In this document: in pieces, positions 6,099 through 7,483 of the stretch
How the letters are laid out: every line of letters begins with the position of its first letter
How positions within the stretch are numbered: position 1 is the first letter of the stretch
From: Candidatus Moraniibacteriota bacterium
Lineage (GTDB): Bacteria; Patescibacteriota; Minisyncoccia; Moranbacterales; UBA1568
Direction of reading: 5' to 3'
Length of the DNA: 7,483 nt
NCBI GenBank assembly: GCA_023261685.1
Contig: JAHFOM010000039.1
Coordinates: 1 to 7,483, forward strand
Notes under the pieces: generated by a model
What the model was told of the DNA's origin: nothing
Database searches by the model: none
What the model saw: the letters and a program-made list of their open reading frames with translations, nothing else
Translations under genes and position numbers: made by a program

Positions 6099-6665
6099 TT
6101 CTTTTCCAAAACAGATCTATAAGCCGGATTCTGTCTCTCTCTTACGAAAGAGGATCATCATTTCTCTTGTCTTCCTGTTGCCAAGAAGATCCTTGCGACA
6201 CCCCGCCACCGCCCTGCGGTGGAATTTCCAATTTCTAATTTTCAATTTCCAATCAAATCTCAATGCATCAATTTTCAAATGGATTCTTTGGAAAATTGAG
6301 TTATTGAAAATTCAATGAAAATTGAATATTGATCCTTGAACATTTCCATCGCAAGGCGATGGGGTACGGTCTTGCACTCAAGTAAGGATTTAGCCGTTTC
6401 ACTTTCTCTATTGCTAGAGAACTCGCCCCGACATATCGTCGGGGCTCCCTCAGGCTTTCGCCTTCGGTCGTCTCTGCTCGCACCTCGTGGGTCGCCCCAG
6501 ACGGGTATTACCCGCTACTTGCTGCCAACTTTGTCTGCTCTGAACACAAGAGCTTCTCTAGTGTCTCATTGTTCACGGCAGACAAAGTTGGCGAGTGTCC
6601 GGACTTTCCTCGCTCCGCCTCCGAAGAAACGGTCGCGCGCTGATCCGATCTGTTTTGGAAAAGAA
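6099..6665 (-). ncRNA. rnpB: RNase P RNA with an AT-rich expansion
   Basis: This is the catalytic RNA that trims the 5' leader of pre-tRNAs. Both strands of the universal P4 core are recognisable on the minus strand: GAGGAAAGTCCGGAC (6597-6611) and ACAGAATCCGGCTTAT (6119-6134). The P8/P9-like segment with GGGGCGACCCACGA and the GTGCGAGCAGAGA equivalent of GUGCAACAGAGA lies in between. The ends pair as a perfect 19-bp P1 (6647-6665 with 6099-6117), which sets the approximate limits. Other stems are a 15-bp hairpin (6524-6538 with 6578-6592), GCCCCGAC/GTCGGGGC (6425-6445), AGGC-GAAA-GCCT (6452-6463) and TTCTCTA/TAGAGAA (6404-6421). At about 567 nt it is much longer than the usual 350-400, owing to the AT-rich insert, the extra hairpin and the long P1. 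The exact ends are inferred. Confidence 0.93.
6223..6345. repeat. AT-rich expansion segment inside rnpB
   Basis: This 123-base, very AT-rich stretch interrupts rnpB near the P15-P17 region. It is bounded by two perfect 7-bp GC hairpins: CCACCGC/GCGGTGG (6206-6222) and CCATCGC/GCGATGG (6346-6362). Inside are TCAATTTTC/GAAAATTGA (6268-6276 with 6291-6299), extended by CAAT/ATTG (6261-6264 with 6303-6306), and ATTCAAT/ATTGAAT (6310-6327, four-base loop). Variants of AATTTCCAATTTCTAA recur along it, as in low-complexity intergenic repeats. The core resumes cleanly on both sides, so the RNA probably tolerates it. Confidence 0.7.
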
Positions 6666-6673
6666 CGGGAAAC

Positions 6674-6690
6674 CGACACATCGCGTGTCG
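6674..6690. repeat. Small hairpin just upstream of the rnpB 5' end
   Basis: CGACAC (6674-6679) and GTGTCG (6685-6690) form a 6-bp stem with a five-base loop, 9 bases before the P1 5' strand. It lies in the transcribed leader and may help define the site where the precursor RNA is trimmed. Confidence 0.4.
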
Positions 6691-6691
6691 C

Positions 6692-6748
6692 TCTGAGCAA
6701 AGCGAAGAGTCTCGTGGTAATATATCGGGATTCTTCGCTTTGCTCAGA
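6692..6748. repeat. REP-like palindromic repeat in the rnpB leader
   Basis: The arms pair as 23 bp (6692-6714 with 6726-6748) with two G-T wobbles and an 11-base loop. The outer 17 bp are perfect, including CTGAGCAAAGCGAAGA (6693-6708) and its complement (6732-6747). The wording, ATTCTGAGC..GCGAAGAAT, resembles dispersed palindromic repeats found in many environmental bacterial genomes. It lies between the rnpB promoter and the mature RNA, so it would be transcribed as a long stem and could attract RNase III. Only one copy is in the window, so the dispersed nature is inferred. Confidence 0.65.
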
Positions 6749-6766
6749 ATGACTTCTAAGCATATA

Positions 6767-6795
6767 ATTATAGCACAAAAAAATAATTTTGGCAA
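6767..6795 (-). promoter_or_regulatory. Promoter of rnpB
   Basis: On the minus strand, -35 TTGCCA (6790-6795), a 17-base T-rich spacer and a perfect -10 TATAAT (6767-6772) preceded by TGC (extended -10). The -35 begins 10 bases after the pheT stop. The predicted start near 6760 gives a leader of about 95 bases before the P1 stem, occupied mainly by the REP-like hairpin. Confidence 0.8.
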
Positions 6796-6805
6796 TCATT
6801 AATGG

Positions 6806-7483
6806 CTATTTATCCCTTAACCGAGCCTCAAATCGCTCTTTGGCGAGAGTTACGATACGATCAAAAACAGTATCCATCTCTTCGCTTGACAGTGTCCGAT
6901 CATCCGCCCCAAAAGAGAGATGGAAAGCCAGACTTTTTTCTCCGCCCTGTTCGTAGACGTCAAACAACTCGCTCTGCTTGAGGAGCGGTGCCCCCGCCTC
7001 GCAGAGCACTGCCTCCGCTTCGGCAACCGTCACGCCTCGCCCGCCGGCAGACGGAAAGATGAGTGATATGTCGCGTATGGCAAGCGGGAATTTCGGGAGC
7101 GGTTCCATCGTCGGAGCCGACCCATACGATGAAGACAGATCTTTTACGGAAAAGATGGCGGCAACAACCCGTCGTTTCACTCCGAATTTCGAAAGAATGC
7201 GCGGAGAAATCTCTCCAACGGTACCGATGGCTGTTCCGTTCGAAACAATACGCGCCGAGCGGCTCGGGTGCCAGATACCTCCCTTCTCCGTTGTCGCTTC
7301 AAACGTACTGTTTTTCTGATGAACAACATCCAACAGTGACTCTATTTTCCCCTTGAGAGTGGAAAAAAGATCATCGCTTTTCACATCAGCCAATACCAGT
7401 GCCAACTGCTTTTCTTCACGTACGAACGTTTTTGTGTCACGCGCATACGCGCTTCCGAATTCAAAATACTGGAATGAATCAAG
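6806..7483 (-). CDS. pheT: Phenylalanyl-tRNA synthetase beta subunit, C-terminal part
   Basis: The last 225 residues of PheT are visible; the frame is open to the window edge. PheT pairs with PheS to charge tRNA-Phe in the cytoplasm. The visible part starts in the catalytic-like core (QYFEFGSAYARD, resembling the usual 'lFEiGkvf'). It includes HPSRSARI (72-79) and GEISPRIL, then the tRNA-binding FDX-ACB domain from about 128: PLPKFPLAIRDISLIF, LFDVYEQGGEKSLAFHLSF, TLSSEEMDTVFDRIV and a basic end, KERFEARLRDK. That domain usually grips the tRNA anticodon stem and normally ends the protein, so the C-terminus is complete. The TTG at 7405 is an internal Leu codon, not a start. The rnpB promoter follows almost at once, with no terminator between. 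Confidence 0.96.
   Translation of the reverse strand, partial: LDSFQYFEFGSAYARDTKTFVREEKQLALVLADVKSDDLFSTLKGKIESLLDVVHQKNSTFEATTEKGGIWHPSRSARIVSNGTAIGTVGEISPRILSKFGVKRRVVAAIFSVKDLSSSYGSAPTMEPLPKFPLAIRDISLIFPSAGGRGVTVAEAEAVLCEAGAPLLKQSELFDVYEQGGEKSLAFHLSFGADDRTLSSEEMDTVFDRIVTLAKERFEARLRDK

Noticed and set aside
5942..6238. Plus-strand open frame of 98 codons between the sugar transferase and rnpB
   Set aside because: It runs into the 3' half of rnpB and across the hairpin cluster; low-complexity product and no ribosome site.
6336..6752. Plus-strand open frame of 138 codons, and several minus-strand frames, across 6301-6799
   Set aside because: They overlap rnpB, its promoter and the REP-like hairpin. 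The translations have no recognisable protein features.

Overview
The window most resembles a chromosomal segment of an uncultivated bacterium, possibly a member of the Patescibacteria (Candidate Phyla Radiation). This is an inference from weak Shine-Dalgarno sites, DUF4143-type ATPases, AT-rich TCAATTTTC-like spacer sequence and a small polysaccharide operon. No taxonomic marker was searched. Every gene supported here lies on the minus strand, so the biological reading order runs from high to low coordinates.

Reading order: (1) the 3' end of pheT, the phenylalanyl-tRNA synthetase beta subunit, with its complete FDX-ACB domain (7483-6806). (2) rnpB, the RNase P RNA (about 6665-6099), with a near-consensus promoter just after pheT. 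A REP-like 23-bp hairpin sits in its leader. The RNA has a 19-bp P1, a long extra hairpin after P4, and a 123-nt AT-rich expansion flanked by two 7-bp GC hairpins. (3) A hairpin-rich noncoding spacer (6098-5867). (4) A surface polysaccharide cluster: an initiating polyprenyl-phosphate sugar phosphotransferase (5866-4424), a four-helix PF04020 holin-like membrane protein (4305-3961), a Wzx/MATE-like flippase (3915-2620) and a GtrB/DPM1-like membrane glycosyltransferase (2610-1660). Together they could start a lipid-linked glycan, flip it across the membrane and supply lipid-linked sugars for extension or decoration. (5) Two AAA-type ATPases of the AAA_14/DUF4143 kind (1558-389 complete; 227-1 partial), in visibly more AT-rich DNA.

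The most unusual signals are two. First, both ATPase genes have the same control layout with different sequences: a sigma70-type promoter whose -10 is buried in a perfect palindrome, plus a third copy of the half-site ending in the first two bases of the start ATG. This suggests gene-specific autoregulation, perhaps by the ATPase's own winged-helix region. Second, rnpB keeps a recognisable P4 core, but its peripheral parts are remodelled. A P5.1-like hairpin is present, P13/P14 look absent, and P16/P17 are replaced by hairpins around an AT-rich insert.
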